From NCBI RefSeq assembly GCF_009932435.1, contig NZ_BJOU01000001.1:2108001-2172000 (forward strand): a DNA stretch of 64,000 nucleotides, given 5' to 3'. Made by a program: the position numbers and the translations under genes. Shown piece after piece: positions 8,384 to 17,061 of this stretch. Numbering within the stretch: the first letter of the stretch is position 1; each line of letters opens with the position of its first letter. This stretch comes from Gordonia crocea. Its GTDB lineage: Bacteria; Actinomycetota; Actinomycetes; Mycobacteriales; Mycobacteriaceae. The notes under the pieces are model-generated. The model had not been told where the DNA came from. It saw only the letters and a list, made by a program, of their open reading frames with translations, and did not search any database.

Positions 8384-9468
8384 TAGAGCTTGAACCTCCC
8401 GGCAAAGGCGCGCAGCGGAAGGTCGTTGCTGGTGACAATCCCGGGTGCCGCCGCGACGACCGACCTCAGTGAGTTCAGAGCCGGAAGGCCGGTGACCGTC
8501 ATGCCGATCGAGGCGAAGTTCTCCGGGTTCGACAGGTCGACGCCCTTGGCCGGGAACACCATGTGCTTGTTGTAGATCATCGGATCACCGGTGATCTGGG
8601 TGATGTAGCAGCCACGGATGTTCCAAGCCGGGTCGGTGTGGGGCGTCATCTGCCATTCGAGGTGGGACTCAACGCGGGGCACCCCGTCGACCATGCCCTG
8701 GTACTTGATGTAGTTGGCGCCCAGCGATCCCTCCGGCAGGAAGTACCACCCCAGGTCGACGTCCTTGGTGCACGCGCCGAGCTCGTAACTGAACGTCACC
8801 TCGTCGAGCGTCAGGTCGAAGGCTTGGGCCATCAGATAAACCGAGTCGGCGAAGACCGCGGTGTACTTGTACAACGAGTCCGGGATCGTCGGGTCGTCGA
8901 TCGGCCGCCCGTACCCGACCGCCTTCCACGTGTCGACGGAGTGGTGGCAGGACACGTCGACCGACTCGGTGACGGTGACGTTCTCGATGTCGGCGACATC
9001 CGCCGAGTTGGCGATCGCGAGGATTTGGTTCAAACCCGGATTCATCCCGGTTCCGTAGAACGTGGCCTGCCCCACCTGACACGCGGCGGCAATCACGTCG
9101 CTGACCTTGCGGCCCGACGGATGGGGGTGGTTGGTGTCGCGGTGGAATCCGGTGATCCAGTCCGCCGTGGTCACCACGTTGATCCCCGCTTCGAGTACCT
9201 CGACGTAGAGATCCTCGTCGGGGAAGACGCCGTGAAAGGTCACCACGTCGGGGCGCGCGGCGATGATCTCGGCCACCGTCCCGGTGGCCACCACCCCGAT
9301 CGGGCCGATCCCGACGATCTCGCCGGCGTCCCGGCCGATCTTGTCCGCGGTGTAGCAGTGCAGTCCGACGAGTTCGAGATCCGGATGTGCCTGGATTCGC
9401 CCGATCATCTCGGTGCCCAGGTTTCCAGTCGCGACCTGGAAGACGCGGATCTTGTCGGTGGTGGTCAT
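8383..9468 (-). CDS. DapB-like NAD(P)H-dependent dehydrogenase (amine dehydrogenase family)
   Basis: A 361-residue protein of the family often named dihydrodipicolinate reductase-like or NAD(P)H-dependent amine dehydrogenase. The N-terminal Rossmann motif is VFQVATGNLGTEMIGRI (residues ~9-25), followed by PDVVTFHGVFPDE and AGINVVTTADW. The C-terminal domain has FYGTGMNPGLNQ. It is far larger than true DapB (~250 aa), so a role in lysine synthesis is unlikely; relatives act on amino or carbonyl substrates such as 2,4-diaminopentanoate. ATG 9468 has GAGAGGAC upstream and overlaps the Rieske gene stop by 4 bases (ATGA). It is the middle gene of the operon. Confidence 0.8.
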   Translation of the reverse strand: MTTTDKIRVFQVATGNLGTEMIGRIQAHPDLELVGLHCYTADKIGRDAGEIVGIGPIGVVATGTVAEIIAARPDVVTFHGVFPDEDLYVEVLEAGINVVTTADWITGFHRDTNHPHPSGRKVSDVIAAACQVGQATFYGTGMNPGLNQILAIANSADVADIENVTVTESVDVSCHHSVDTWKAVGYGRPIDDPTIPDSLYKYTAVFADSVYLMAQAFDLTLDEVTFSYELGACTKDVDLGWYFLPEGSLGANYIKYQGMVDGVPRVESHLEWQMTPHTDPAWNIRGCYITQITGDPMIYNKHMVFPAKGVDLSNPENFASIGMTVTGLPALNSLRSVVAAAPGIVTSNDLPLRAFAGRFKL

Positions 9469-10508
9469 GCGTGTCCTCTCACGATGGCGCCGCTGTACGG
9501 GCGATTGGGGTCGACGGCGAGGACCTCGCCCTCGGGGTAGAACTGTTGGGCCCAGTGGCGCAAGGCGGTGAACCCGGCGAACTCCTTCGGCGACAGCGCC
9601 GGCGGATCGGAATACCGCTGGTGCGACCAGATCTCGATATCGGCTTCGAACTGCTCGATGATGAGCCCGGCCATCGCCGTTCCGTAGTCGGTGATCGGGC
9701 CGGTCTCCTCCCCCGGCTTGCGCCCGATCCACACGGTGAAGCGGACGTCGCAGGTGTGGTCGTCGACGGGGGTGATGGCCGGCATGGTCCGGTTGTCGAG
9801 CATGCCGAAGCTCTTTGTCAGCGAGCAGCCCAGACCGGCGTTGATCGATTCGACGCGACTGCTGGTGGACTCCAGCGTCGCACCCTCGTCGAAGGCGATG
9901 GTGAAGTCGACGAAGGAGATCGGCCCGGAGAAGTCATGCCGGGTGAACTCCGGCATGAACGGAGTCTTGTGCACGAACTTGAAGTGCGCGAAGTCCACCC
10001 CGTTCTCCAGCACGTACTGGGGATGCATCTCCAGCCGCGAGCGGAACAGGGTCGCCGCCGGCACCGGCGGGTAGTAGTCGGCGGCGGTCTGGTCGTCGTC
10101 AAAGTCGGCGAACATGTCGGGGACGTCGAAGTAGGGCTTCTTGTCGTCGGCGTCGAACCACATCCAGACGGCCTCGTTGCGCTCGCACGCCGGGTAGCTG
10201 CGGATGCGCCTGCCCCGATTGGGACGCTTTTCGTACGGGATGCACACGTTGCGGCCGTCTTGGTTCCACTCCCAGCCGTGGAACGGGCAGACGAGGTTCT
10301 CCCCGTCGACGTGACCGCCGTGACCGAGGTGGGCGCCCAGGTGTTCGCAGTAGGCGTCGAAGATCGACAGCCGTCCCGACGCCGACCGCCACGCGACCAG
10401 GTCGCGGCCGAAGTACGTCATCGTGTGGACGTCGCCGATGGCGATCTCCGACGACCAGGCGACCTGGAACCAGCCGGTGGGCTCCATGGAAAGTGGGGTG
10501 CGGGCCAT
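9465..10508 (-). CDS. Rieske non-heme iron oxygenase, terminal oxygenase-like
   Basis: A 347-residue oxygenase. The Rieske 2Fe-2S site is visible as YCEHLGAHLGHGG (residues ~52-64) with CPFHGW (~73-78), giving the C-x-H and C-x2-H ligands. The C-terminal part is a catalytic domain with FAHFKFVHKTP, which carries probable iron ligands. Similarity is to the KshA/3-ketosteroid 9-alpha-hydroxylase-like group, which needs a separate reductase; none is encoded here. It is the first gene of the minus-strand operon 10508-7349, with start ATG 10508 (ATG 10487 is an alternative). The 54-bp divergent region to the TetR gene holds an inverted repeat. Confidence 0.88.
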   Translation of the reverse strand: MARTPLSMEPTGWFQVAWSSEIAIGDVHTMTYFGRDLVAWRSASGRLSIFDAYCEHLGAHLGHGGHVDGENLVCPFHGWEWNQDGRNVCIPYEKRPNRGRRIRSYPACERNEAVWMWFDADDKKPYFDVPDMFADFDDDQTAADYYPPVPAATLFRSRLEMHPQYVLENGVDFAHFKFVHKTPFMPEFTRHDFSGPISFVDFTIAFDEGATLESTSSRVESINAGLGCSLTKSFGMLDNRTMPAITPVDDHTCDVRFTVWIGRKPGEETGPITDYGTAMAGLIIEQFEADIEIWSHQRYSDPPALSPKEFAGFTALRHWAQQFYPEGEVLAVDPNRPYSGAIVRGHA

Positions 10509-10521
10509 GCGAGAAACACTA

Positions 10522-10537
10522 CATAGAACCCTCTATG
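10522..10537. promoter_or_regulatory. 16-bp inverted repeat, candidate TetR operator
   Basis: CATAGA-ACCC-TCTATG is a perfect 6-bp inverted repeat in the 54-bp space between the Rieske gene start (10508) and the divergent TetR start (10563). It would overlap both promoters, as expected for an autoregulating TetR repressor that also controls the operon. It is not the KstR or KstR2 motif. Confidence 0.6.
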
Positions 10538-10562
10538 AAAATGGGTCGTTTCGCCTAGGATC

Positions 10563-11225
10563 ATGGTCATGACCACCGAGACGGCACCCGGCCGGCGGGC
10601 CAATCGCCGCGGGACGGCCACGCGCGAGAACATGATCGCCGCGGCGATCGCCTCGCTGGCCACCGGCGACCCTGCGGCGGTGTCGGGCAACCGGATCGCC
10701 CGCGACATCGGCGTCACCTGGGGGGCGGTCAAATACCAGTTCGGCGACATCGACGGACTGTGGGCCGCCGTCCTCCGCCACACCGCCGACCTGCGCGGGG
10801 ACCTCCCCGCCAGCGCCCACCCGGGCGGCACGCTGACGCAGCGGGTGACCGCGCTCGTCGACGTGATGCTCGTCGGGCTGCGCACGCCCGAATCACTGGC
10901 GATCGAGACACTGCGCGCCGCGCTGCCCCGCGACGTCGACGAACTCGAACGCGACTTCCCACTTACCGCCGCGGAGTTCGCCTCGTGGAAACCCGGATGG
11001 GACGAGGCATGCGAGCGGGCCTTCGCCGATCTCGACGTCGACCCGGTCCGCGTCCGGCAGATGGCCGCACTGATCCCCGCAGCCATGCGCGGCCTCACCT
11101 CAGAGCGGATGTTGGGTACCTATGGTGACCTCGACGAGGCCCGCACCGGCCTGATCGACGCCATCGCCGCCCTCTTGAGCCTCGGTGCCGAAAAGCCGCC
11201 GAAGCACCCCGACCCCATTGCGTGA
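10563..11225 (+). CDS. TetR family regulator of the Rieske operon
   Basis: A 220-residue TetR-type protein. Residues ~12-62 hold the helix-turn-helix (TRENMIAAAIASLA, then VSGNRIARDIGVTWGAVKYQFGD), and the C-terminal helical domain is unassigned. ATG 10563 and ATG 10569 are both possible starts. It is divergent from the Rieske/DapB-like/LLM operon, with a perfect inverted repeat at 10522-10537 between them, so it probably represses that operon and itself. The following LLM gene begins 26 bp after its stop and may share its transcript. Confidence 0.88.
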   Translation: MVMTTETAPGRRANRRGTATRENMIAAAIASLATGDPAAVSGNRIARDIGVTWGAVKYQFGDIDGLWAAVLRHTADLRGDLPASAHPGGTLTQRVTALVDVMLVGLRTPESLAIETLRAALPRDVDELERDFPLTAAEFASWKPGWDEACERAFADLDVDPVRVRQMAALIPAAMRGLTSERMLGTYGDLDEARTGLIDAIAALLSLGAEKPPKHPDPIA

Positions 11226-11251
11226 TCGGACACAGCGGGTAGGTTGCCCTT

Positions 11252-12292
11252 ATGAAACTTGGTCTGCAGTTGGGGTACTGGGGCGCCGACCCCGTTCCGA
11301 ATCACGGCGAATTGGCCCGGGCCGCCGAAGCCGCCGGCTTTGACGCCGTCTTCACCGCCGAGGCGTGGGGATCAGATGCCTACACGCCGCTGGCCTGGTG
11401 GGGTTCACAGACCGAGAAGGTCCGCCTGGGCACCTCCGTCCTGCAGTTGTCGGCCCGCACACCCACCGCCTGCGCGATGGCTGCGCTGACGCTCGACCAC
11501 CTGTCCGGCGGCCGCCACATCGTCGGCCTCGGCGTCTCCGGCCCCCAGGTCGTCGAGGGTTGGTACGGACAGAAGTTCCCCAAGCCCCTCGCCCGGACCC
11601 GTGAGTACATCGACATCATGCGCCAGGTCTGGGCCCGCGAAGCACCTGTCACCAGCGACGGCCCGCACTACCCGCTGCCACTGACCGGCGAGGGCACGAC
11701 CGGTCTGGGTAAGCCGCTCAAGTCGATCACCCATCCGTTGCGCTCGGACATCCCGATCTTCCTCGGTGCCGAAGGCCCCAAGAACATCGCCCTGGCCGCC
11801 GAGATCGCCGACGGCTGGTTGCCGATCTTCTACACGCCCCGCCTCGCCGACCAGTACAACGAGTGGCTCGACGAGGGATTCGCGCGTGCCGGTGCCCGGC
11901 GCAGCCGCGAAGACTTCGAGATCTGTGCCACCGCGCAGATCGTCGTCACCGACGACCGTGCGGCCGCGATGACCGCGATCAAACCGTTTGTCGCGCTGTA
12001 CATGGGCGGGATGGGCAGCGAGGACACCAACTTCCACGCCGACGTCTACCGCCGGATGGGGTACGCCGACGTCGTCGACGAGGTGACTGCGCTGTTCCGC
12101 AGCAACCGCAAGGACGAGGCCGCGGCGATCATCCCCGATGCGGTCGTCGACGACGCGGCGATCGTCGGTGACGTCGACTATGTGCGGGCCAAGGTCCGCG
12201 AGTGGGAAGCCGCCGGCGTGACCACGATGCTGGTCACCGCCCGCGACGAGAAGCAGATCAACGACCTGGCCTCGGTCGTCGGGACCGCCTAG
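11252..12292 (+). CDS. LLM class F420-dependent oxidoreductase (Rv3520c-like, TIGR03559)
   Basis: A 346-residue TIM-barrel enzyme closely fitting the TIGR03559 group. Landmarks are MKLGLQLGYWGA at the N-terminus, FDAVFTAEAWGSDAYTPLAWWG, LSARTPTACAMAALTLDHLSG, LGVSGPQVVEGWYG and IFLGAEGPKNIALAAEIADG. Family members bind F420 and are often near steroid or lipid catabolism genes in mycobacteria. It begins 26 bp after the TetR stop. Its stop overlaps by 4 bases the stop of the converging WS/DGAT gene. The substrate is unknown; the family assignment is strong. Confidence 0.92.
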   Translation: MKLGLQLGYWGADPVPNHGELARAAEAAGFDAVFTAEAWGSDAYTPLAWWGSQTEKVRLGTSVLQLSARTPTACAMAALTLDHLSGGRHIVGLGVSGPQVVEGWYGQKFPKPLARTREYIDIMRQVWAREAPVTSDGPHYPLPLTGEGTTGLGKPLKSITHPLRSDIPIFLGAEGPKNIALAAEIADGWLPIFYTPRLADQYNEWLDEGFARAGARRSREDFEICATAQIVVTDDRAAAMTAIKPFVALYMGGMGSEDTNFHADVYRRMGYADVVDEVTALFRSNRKDEAAAIIPDAVVDDAAIVGDVDYVRAKVREWEAAGVTTMLVTARDEKQINDLASVVGTA

Positions 12293-13749
12293 GCGAGTTG
12301 TTCGGCCTGTTCCCGCAGCTTGGTCAACTCCAGCGGGAAATAGTCGACGAGTAGTTCTGGATCGGGCACGGCCGCCGGGCACGCGATGATCCCGACGTGC
12401 ACGATGCCGTTGTTCGACAGCACTGTCACGTTGAGCCCGGCGCCGTGGAAGATCGGCCCCAACGGGTACAGGGCGTCGATCTTGGCCCCCATGAAGTAGA
12501 GCGGCATCTGCGGACCCGGCACGTTGGAGATGACGAGGTTGTGCACCACCGGGCCGCGCTCGGAGATCCGCAGCGCGGCATAGGTGCGCATGGCGAGACC
12601 GAAGGTGCGCGGCGGGGCGAACTCGGCCCAATCCTGCAGTGCGTCAGCAGGAATCGCCTTCTGATGCTCTTTGGCGTTGCGGTTCGCCTCCCCCATCGCG
12701 ATGAGTCGCTCCCACGGGTCGTCGATGTCGGTGCCGAGCCGGGCGAACAGCGCCGAAACCTTGTTCATCCCCTCGGACCGCTGGGATTCTTCCCGCACCG
12801 AAACCGGAACCGTCGCCAACAGCGGTGCGTCCGGCAGGTCGTTGTGGTCGGCCAGATAGCGCCGCAGCGCCCCGCCGGCGATGGTCAGCACCACGTCGTT
12901 GACCGTCGCCCCACTGAGGCGCCGGATCTCCTTGAAGTCGTCGAGCAGCATGTCAGTGACGCCGATCGAGCGCTGGCCGGTGATGTTGTTGTTGAACGGG
13001 GTGCGCGGCGCCTTGAACGGCGGGGCCATGGCGGTCCCGCGACGCATCCGTTCGACGGTCTTGACCACCACGTCGACCGATGGTTGGATGATGCGGGTCA
13101 GGTTGAAGGGACGCGCCAAGCTGGCCACGAAGCCGCGTCCGAAGATCTCCAACGCCCCCGGCTCGCCCTGGTCGGCGTCGTCGTAGTCGGCGCCCATCGT
13201 CGCGGCCACCGGCGCGGCGTCGGGTTCCAGCGCACACAGGTGCGACACGATGCTGGCGCCCGACGCACCGTCGACCGCGGCATGGTGCATCTTCGCGAAG
13301 ACGACGACCTTGTCGCTCGCCCCAGCCAGATCGGCGGACTTCTCCGCCGCCGAGCCGCGACCCGTGTCGTGGTAGCCCTCGATCACCCACATCTCCCACA
13401 GCGGATGGTGGCGGCTGAGCGGCAGCGACGCGAGGTGGGTGATCAGCTCGATGAGCTCGGCGTATCCGCCGTCACCGGGGAGTGCGACGCGGTGCACGTG
13501 CCGGTTGATGTCGAAATGGGTGTCGTGCACCCACACCGGGTGGGCGATCTCGAACGGAACCTTGCGGACCTTCCGGGTGAACTGCGGGATCCCGGCGACG
13601 GCGACGTCGAGGGCGTCGCGGAACTTGCCGAACTCGTAGCCGCCGGGGCTCGTGGCGGGATCGAGCACGAAGAGGGCGCACACGTGCATCAGCTGCTCGG
13701 GGGTTTCCAGGTACAAGAAGCTGGCGTCGAGTCCGCTGAGGTGTTCCAT
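12289..13749 (-). CDS. Wax ester synthase/diacylglycerol acyltransferase (WS/DGAT)
   Basis: A 486-residue acyltransferase that makes triacylglycerol or wax esters from acyl-CoA. It starts with MEHLSGLDASFLYLETP, the family's conserved N-terminus. It contains the catalytic HHxxxDG motif (MHHAAVDGASG, residues ~154-164) and the NDVVLTIAGGALRRYL and ISNVPGPQMPLYF blocks of the C-terminal domain. Length is typical (450-500). ATG 13749 is chosen because it matches the family start; longer upstream extensions look non-coding. It probably associates with the membrane or lipid droplets. It is tail-to-tail with the LLM gene, overlapping by 4 bases. Confidence 0.94.
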   Translation of the reverse strand: MEHLSGLDASFLYLETPEQLMHVCALFVLDPATSPGGYEFGKFRDALDVAVAGIPQFTRKVRKVPFEIAHPVWVHDTHFDINRHVHRVALPGDGGYAELIELITHLASLPLSRHHPLWEMWVIEGYHDTGRGSAAEKSADLAGASDKVVVFAKMHHAAVDGASGASIVSHLCALEPDAAPVAATMGADYDDADQGEPGALEIFGRGFVASLARPFNLTRIIQPSVDVVVKTVERMRRGTAMAPPFKAPRTPFNNNITGQRSIGVTDMLLDDFKEIRRLSGATVNDVVLTIAGGALRRYLADHNDLPDAPLLATVPVSVREESQRSEGMNKVSALFARLGTDIDDPWERLIAMGEANRNAKEHQKAIPADALQDWAEFAPPRTFGLAMRTYAALRISERGPVVHNLVISNVPGPQMPLYFMGAKIDALYPLGPIFHGAGLNVTVLSNNGIVHVGIIACPAAVPDPELLVDYFPLELTKLREQAEQLA

Positions 13750-13793
13750 ACAGTCGAGCCTAGTGTTGTCGGGCGTCACACTTGGCGGCAACG

Positions 13794-14105
13794 TCAGTTC
13801 GTGTCGCGGCTCGTGATGTGCCACAGCCCGCACCGGCAGCGGTAGACGTCGAGGGTGGGCCGCCGCAGCCGCCCCGCGCGCAGGACCGACACCGCCAACC
13901 AGGCCTCGCGTGCAGTGGCGTGTCCGGATTTGTCCGGGGTGGGACACACGGCATCGGCTTGTTCCACGCGCGGATCCTCGACCGCCGCGCGGTCGGTGCG
14001 CTCAGTGAGCGCTGCACGCTCGGTGCGCTCGGTGCGATCACTGCCGGTCCGCGCCTCGATGCGCCGGTAATAGCGCTCGAGCTCGGCGTCGTCGAAGAGT
14101 GCCAT
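13794..14105 (-). CDS. Small hypothetical protein with TER-type tetrapeptide repeats and a CxC C-terminus
   Basis: A 103-residue protein with three parts: a 20-residue head (MALFDDAELERYYRRIEAR), a charged repeat tract built from TER/TDR units (bases ~13991-14040), and a conserved-looking tail with YRCRCGLWHITSR. Small actinobacterial proteins ending in this CxCGxWHxTS pattern are common; the function is unknown and the Cys/His may bind metal. ATG 14105 has CAGGG 5 bases upstream. It lies upstream of, and in the same direction as, the WS/DGAT gene, 44 bp away. The repeat tract is encoded by near-identical short direct repeats and is likely to vary in length between strains. Confidence 0.65.
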   Translation of the reverse strand: MALFDDAELERYYRRIEARTGSDRTERTERAALTERTDRAAVEDPRVEQADAVCPTPDKSGHATAREAWLAVSVLRAGRLRRPTLDVYRCRCGLWHITSRDTN

Positions 14106-14153
14106 GACCCTGACAGTGTGCCACCGTGAGGCCCCACCCGATAGCATCGGCCA

Positions 14154-14867
14154 ATGGCCCAGCTGACCGCGATCGACCGTCTGCACCCCGCGTTGATCGC
14201 GACGATCATCTTCGTGATCGCGAGCGCCAACCTCATCGCCCACTACGCCCACGGCCGCCTGATCATCCTGGTCATCCCGACGACGGCGTTGCTGTTGGGG
14301 GCCGCAGCCCTCATCAGCGGGCTGCACTGGCGCGATCTGGGCGCCACCCTGCCCCAACTCCGGGCCGGACTCCCCTGGGCCGCGGCCGTGGTGGCGATCG
14401 TGGTCGTCGTCATCGGCGTGGCGGTGGCGATTCCGCCGCTGCGGGAGTTCTTCCTCGAAGAGCGGTACCGCTCGGCCCGCACCGCCCTGTTGGCCGCATT
14501 CGTGGTCATCCCCCTGCAGACAGTGCTGCCCGAGGAACTGCTGTTCCGCGGCGTCCTCCAAGGCGCCCTGATGCGGACGTGGTCGGCCCCGGTCGCCCTG
14601 TCGGTCGGCGCGGTGCTCTTCGGCCTGTGGCACATCACCTCGTCGTTGAACCTGTCGGGCAGCAACCAAGGACTGCGCGACGCGGTGGGCGGCGGCGGCG
14701 CCGGCCGGATCGCCGGTGTCGTCCTGGCGGTGGTCGCGACCACCGCGGCGGGCTTCGTCTTCGGCTGGCTGCGCTACAAGACCGACAGCCTCCTGCCACC
14801 GATCGCCCTGCACTGGGCGATCAACGCCACCGGCGCCCTCGGTGCGGCACTGGTCTGGCGCCTGTAA
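14154..14867 (+). CDS. CPBP family intramembrane glutamic endopeptidase
   Basis: A 237-residue integral membrane protease of the CAAX/Abi (CPBP) family. Motif 1 is EELLFRG (residues ~126-132, the EExxxR motif), motif 2 holds LWHI (~158-161), and motif 3 is the ALHWAIN histidine near the C-terminus (~219). About six to seven hydrophobic helices surround these sites. In bacteria, members process or degrade membrane proteins, and some confer bacteriocin immunity. ATG 14154 is divergent from the gene starting at 14105, 48 bp apart. Its substrate is not known. Confidence 0.9.
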   Translation: MAQLTAIDRLHPALIATIIFVIASANLIAHYAHGRLIILVIPTTALLLGAAALISGLHWRDLGATLPQLRAGLPWAAAVVAIVVVVIGVAVAIPPLREFFLEERYRSARTALLAAFVVIPLQTVLPEELLFRGVLQGALMRTWSAPVALSVGAVLFGLWHITSSLNLSGSNQGLRDAVGGGGAGRIAGVVLAVVATTAAGFVFGWLRYKTDSLLPPIALHWAINATGALGAALVWRL

Positions 14868-14953
14868 CACCCCCGACGGCCGCGGTGTCGGCCGCCGCGC
14901 GACGCCCGCGTCTTTGCCACCACAAACCGGCAAAGGTGTGCCACAGTAGCCGC

Positions 14954-15583
14954 ATGACCAACGATGACTCGCCGAACGTTGTCCCCACCGACCCGGCCGT
15001 TCCCGCACCGGCCGAGGGTCACCCACCGGTCGAGGACACCCCTCCCGCGCCGGCCCCCAAGGGCCCGTCCTTCGGGGAGAAGGTCAGTCACCTGGTCAAA
15101 CGCCTGCTACTCGCCCTCATCGGCGTCGCGATCCTGGTCATCGCCTACTTCATCCTGGCGGCCTTCGTCCCGCGGCAGTGGGGTGAGCGGATCGGCCGCC
15201 TCGTCGACGGCAGCCTGACCAGCGGCACCTTCATGGGGATCACCTTCGGCGTGGTGTGCACCCTGGTCCCCATCGTGTGTTTCGCCATGGCGGTGGCCTC
15301 CTGGGGACGCCTCAAGCACGTCATCGGCGTCCTCTTCCTCATCGTCGGCGTCGTGTTCGCGATCCCCAACCTGCTGACGCTTGCGGTCCACTCGGGCACC
15401 AACAACTCGGCGCAGATCGGGCGGCGCCTGCTGGAACAGAACGCGCCCGGATTCCAGGGCGGGACGCTCGTGGGGGCGATCATCGGTGCCGTGATCGCCC
15501 TGGTGATCGTGATCTTCATCGTCAACTACAAGGTGCGCGGCCAGAAGATCAAGGCCGTGAAGCACGCGGTCGAGACCGAGTAG
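14954..15583 (+). CDS. Four-helix membrane protein with Pro-rich N-terminus, unknown function
   Basis: A 209-residue protein. Residues 1-38 are Pro/Ala-rich and disordered. Then come an amphipathic linker and four hydrophobic helices (about 53-73, 94-116, 122-145 and 172-192), with a basic tail (KVRGQKIKAVKH). No family is recognised. The charge pattern suggests both termini are cytoplasmic. ATG 14954 lies 20 bp beyond a small hairpin (TTTGCC/GGCAAA, 14913-14934). It is tail-to-tail with the POT transporter gene, 7 bp apart. Confidence 0.7.
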   Translation: MTNDDSPNVVPTDPAVPAPAEGHPPVEDTPPAPAPKGPSFGEKVSHLVKRLLLALIGVAILVIAYFILAAFVPRQWGERIGRLVDGSLTSGTFMGITFGVVCTLVPIVCFAMAVASWGRLKHVIGVLFLIVGVVFAIPNLLTLAVHSGTNNSAQIGRRLLEQNAPGFQGGTLVGAIIGAVIALVIVIFIVNYKVRGQKIKAVKHAVETE

Positions 15584-15590
15584 CCCGGCC

Positions 15591-17054
15591 TCAGGCCTCG
15601 CCCATCCCCCTGCGGATCCACGGTGTCGCGGCGGCGACGAGCCCGGCGACGGCGAGTGAGGCGAGTCCGAGGGTGAGGAAGTAGGGCACTTCCGAATCGG
15701 CCGAATACCACCGTGCCAACACCCCCGACAACGCTGTCCCCAATGCCACGGACAGGAAGAACAGCGCCACCATCTGCGAGGTGAATGCCCGCGGTGCCAA
15801 CCGGGTGGCCAGTGACAACCCCACCGGCGACAGCAGGAGTTCGGCGAAGGTGAACAACAGCAGGATCCCGACGAGGCCGAGTAGCGGGGCACTGCCGGGG
15901 CCGCCGCCCGACATCGGTAGGAAACACAGGAATGCCACGCCCATCAGGCCGGTGCCCAGAGCGAACTTCGCCGGCGCCGAGGGCTGCGCGGACCCGAGGG
16001 CCGTCCACAGGGCGGCGAACACGCCGGCGAACACGATGATGAAGACGGGGTTGATCGACTGCACCCAGGAGGCCGGCACCTCCCAGCCTCCGATGCTGCG
16101 GTTCAGCCGCTCGTCGGCATACACCGCGACCGTGGTGAACTGCTGCTGGTAGAGCGACCAGAACACCACCGACGCACCGAAGAGCGGGATGAACGCGACC
16201 ACCCGTCGGCGTTCCGTCGCGTCGACGTGGGCGCTGCGCAGGATCACCGCGAACAATCCCAGCGCGGCGAGGGCGGTCACCACCGCGACGACGGTGGCCA
16301 GCCGGTCGGCGCGCAACCACCCGCCTGCCGCGGCGGCCCCGACGGCGACCACGGCGACGACGGCGGTCACGATCCACCGGCGCCGTTGCGACCGCGGGAG
16401 CGGATCGGGAACGCCGTCGCCGAGCCCCCGCAGCGACCCGCGCATCGCCACGTATCCGATGAGGCCGACGCCCATGCCGATTGCCGCGAGGCCGAAGCCG
16501 AGGTGGAATCCCGCTCCCCGCTGGGCGGCCCCGGTCGCCAGTGGACCGAGGAAGCCGCCCAGGTTCACCCCCATGTAGTACAGCGAGAAACCGGCGTCGC
16601 GACGGCGGTCCCCCGGCTCATAGAGCCCGCCGACCATGGTCGTCGCACTGGTCTTCAGGGCCCCGCTGCCGAATGCGACCAGGACCAGACCGATGCCGAC
16701 GCCCCACAACCCCGGCAGCAGCGCCAGGCTGATGTGGCCGGCCATGATGACGACGGCGCCGGTGAGCAACGTCCGATCGGCGCCCAGGACCCGGTCGGCG
16801 AGCCAGGCGCCGACGATCGTCGACAGGTACACCAGGCCGCCATAGGCCCCGACGATGCTCGTCGCCGACGAGCGGTCCAGACCCAAACCGCCCTGCGCCA
16901 CGGTGTAGTAGAGGTAGTAGGCGAGGATCGCCTGCATCCCGTAGAACGAGAACCGCTCCCAGGTCTCGATGCTGAACAGCGTCGCCAGCCCCCACGGCTG
17001 CCCGAAGAACCGGCGGTCCAGCGGTCGCGCCGCTGCGTCGTCGGTGGTCACCAC
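15591..17054 (-). CDS. POT family proton-dependent oligopeptide transporter
   Basis: A 487-residue MFS-type peptide symporter. The diagnostic POT motif is ETWERFSFYGMQ (residues ~26-37), and YYMGVNLGGFLGP carries the second PTR2 signature. About 14 hydrophobic segments are visible, as in DtpT-like proteins, which import di- and tripeptides with protons. The start is GTG 17054 (or GTG 17051), just beyond the stop of the upstream cyclase gene at 17062, so the genes are likely co-transcribed. The ribosome site is poor, which fits coupling to the cyclase gene. Confidence 0.9.
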   Translation of the reverse strand: MVTTDDAAARPLDRRFFGQPWGLATLFSIETWERFSFYGMQAILAYYLYYTVAQGGLGLDRSSATSIVGAYGGLVYLSTIVGAWLADRVLGADRTLLTGAVVIMAGHISLALLPGLWGVGIGLVLVAFGSGALKTSATTMVGGLYEPGDRRRDAGFSLYYMGVNLGGFLGPLATGAAQRGAGFHLGFGLAAIGMGVGLIGYVAMRGSLRGLGDGVPDPLPRSQRRRWIVTAVVAVVAVGAAAAGGWLRADRLATVVAVVTALAALGLFAVILRSAHVDATERRRVVAFIPLFGASVVFWSLYQQQFTTVAVYADERLNRSIGGWEVPASWVQSINPVFIIVFAGVFAALWTALGSAQPSAPAKFALGTGLMGVAFLCFLPMSGGGPGSAPLLGLVGILLLFTFAELLLSPVGLSLATRLAPRAFTSQMVALFFLSVALGTALSGVLARWYSADSEVPYFLTLGLASLAVAGLVAAATPWIRRGMGEA

Positions 17055-17061
17055 ACCCGAC

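Noticed and set aside
14913..14934. Hairpin TTTGCC/GGCAAA as an attenuator or terminator of the CPBP gene
   Set aside because: Only a 6-bp stem with a 10-base loop and no T tract; noted only as context for the next gene.
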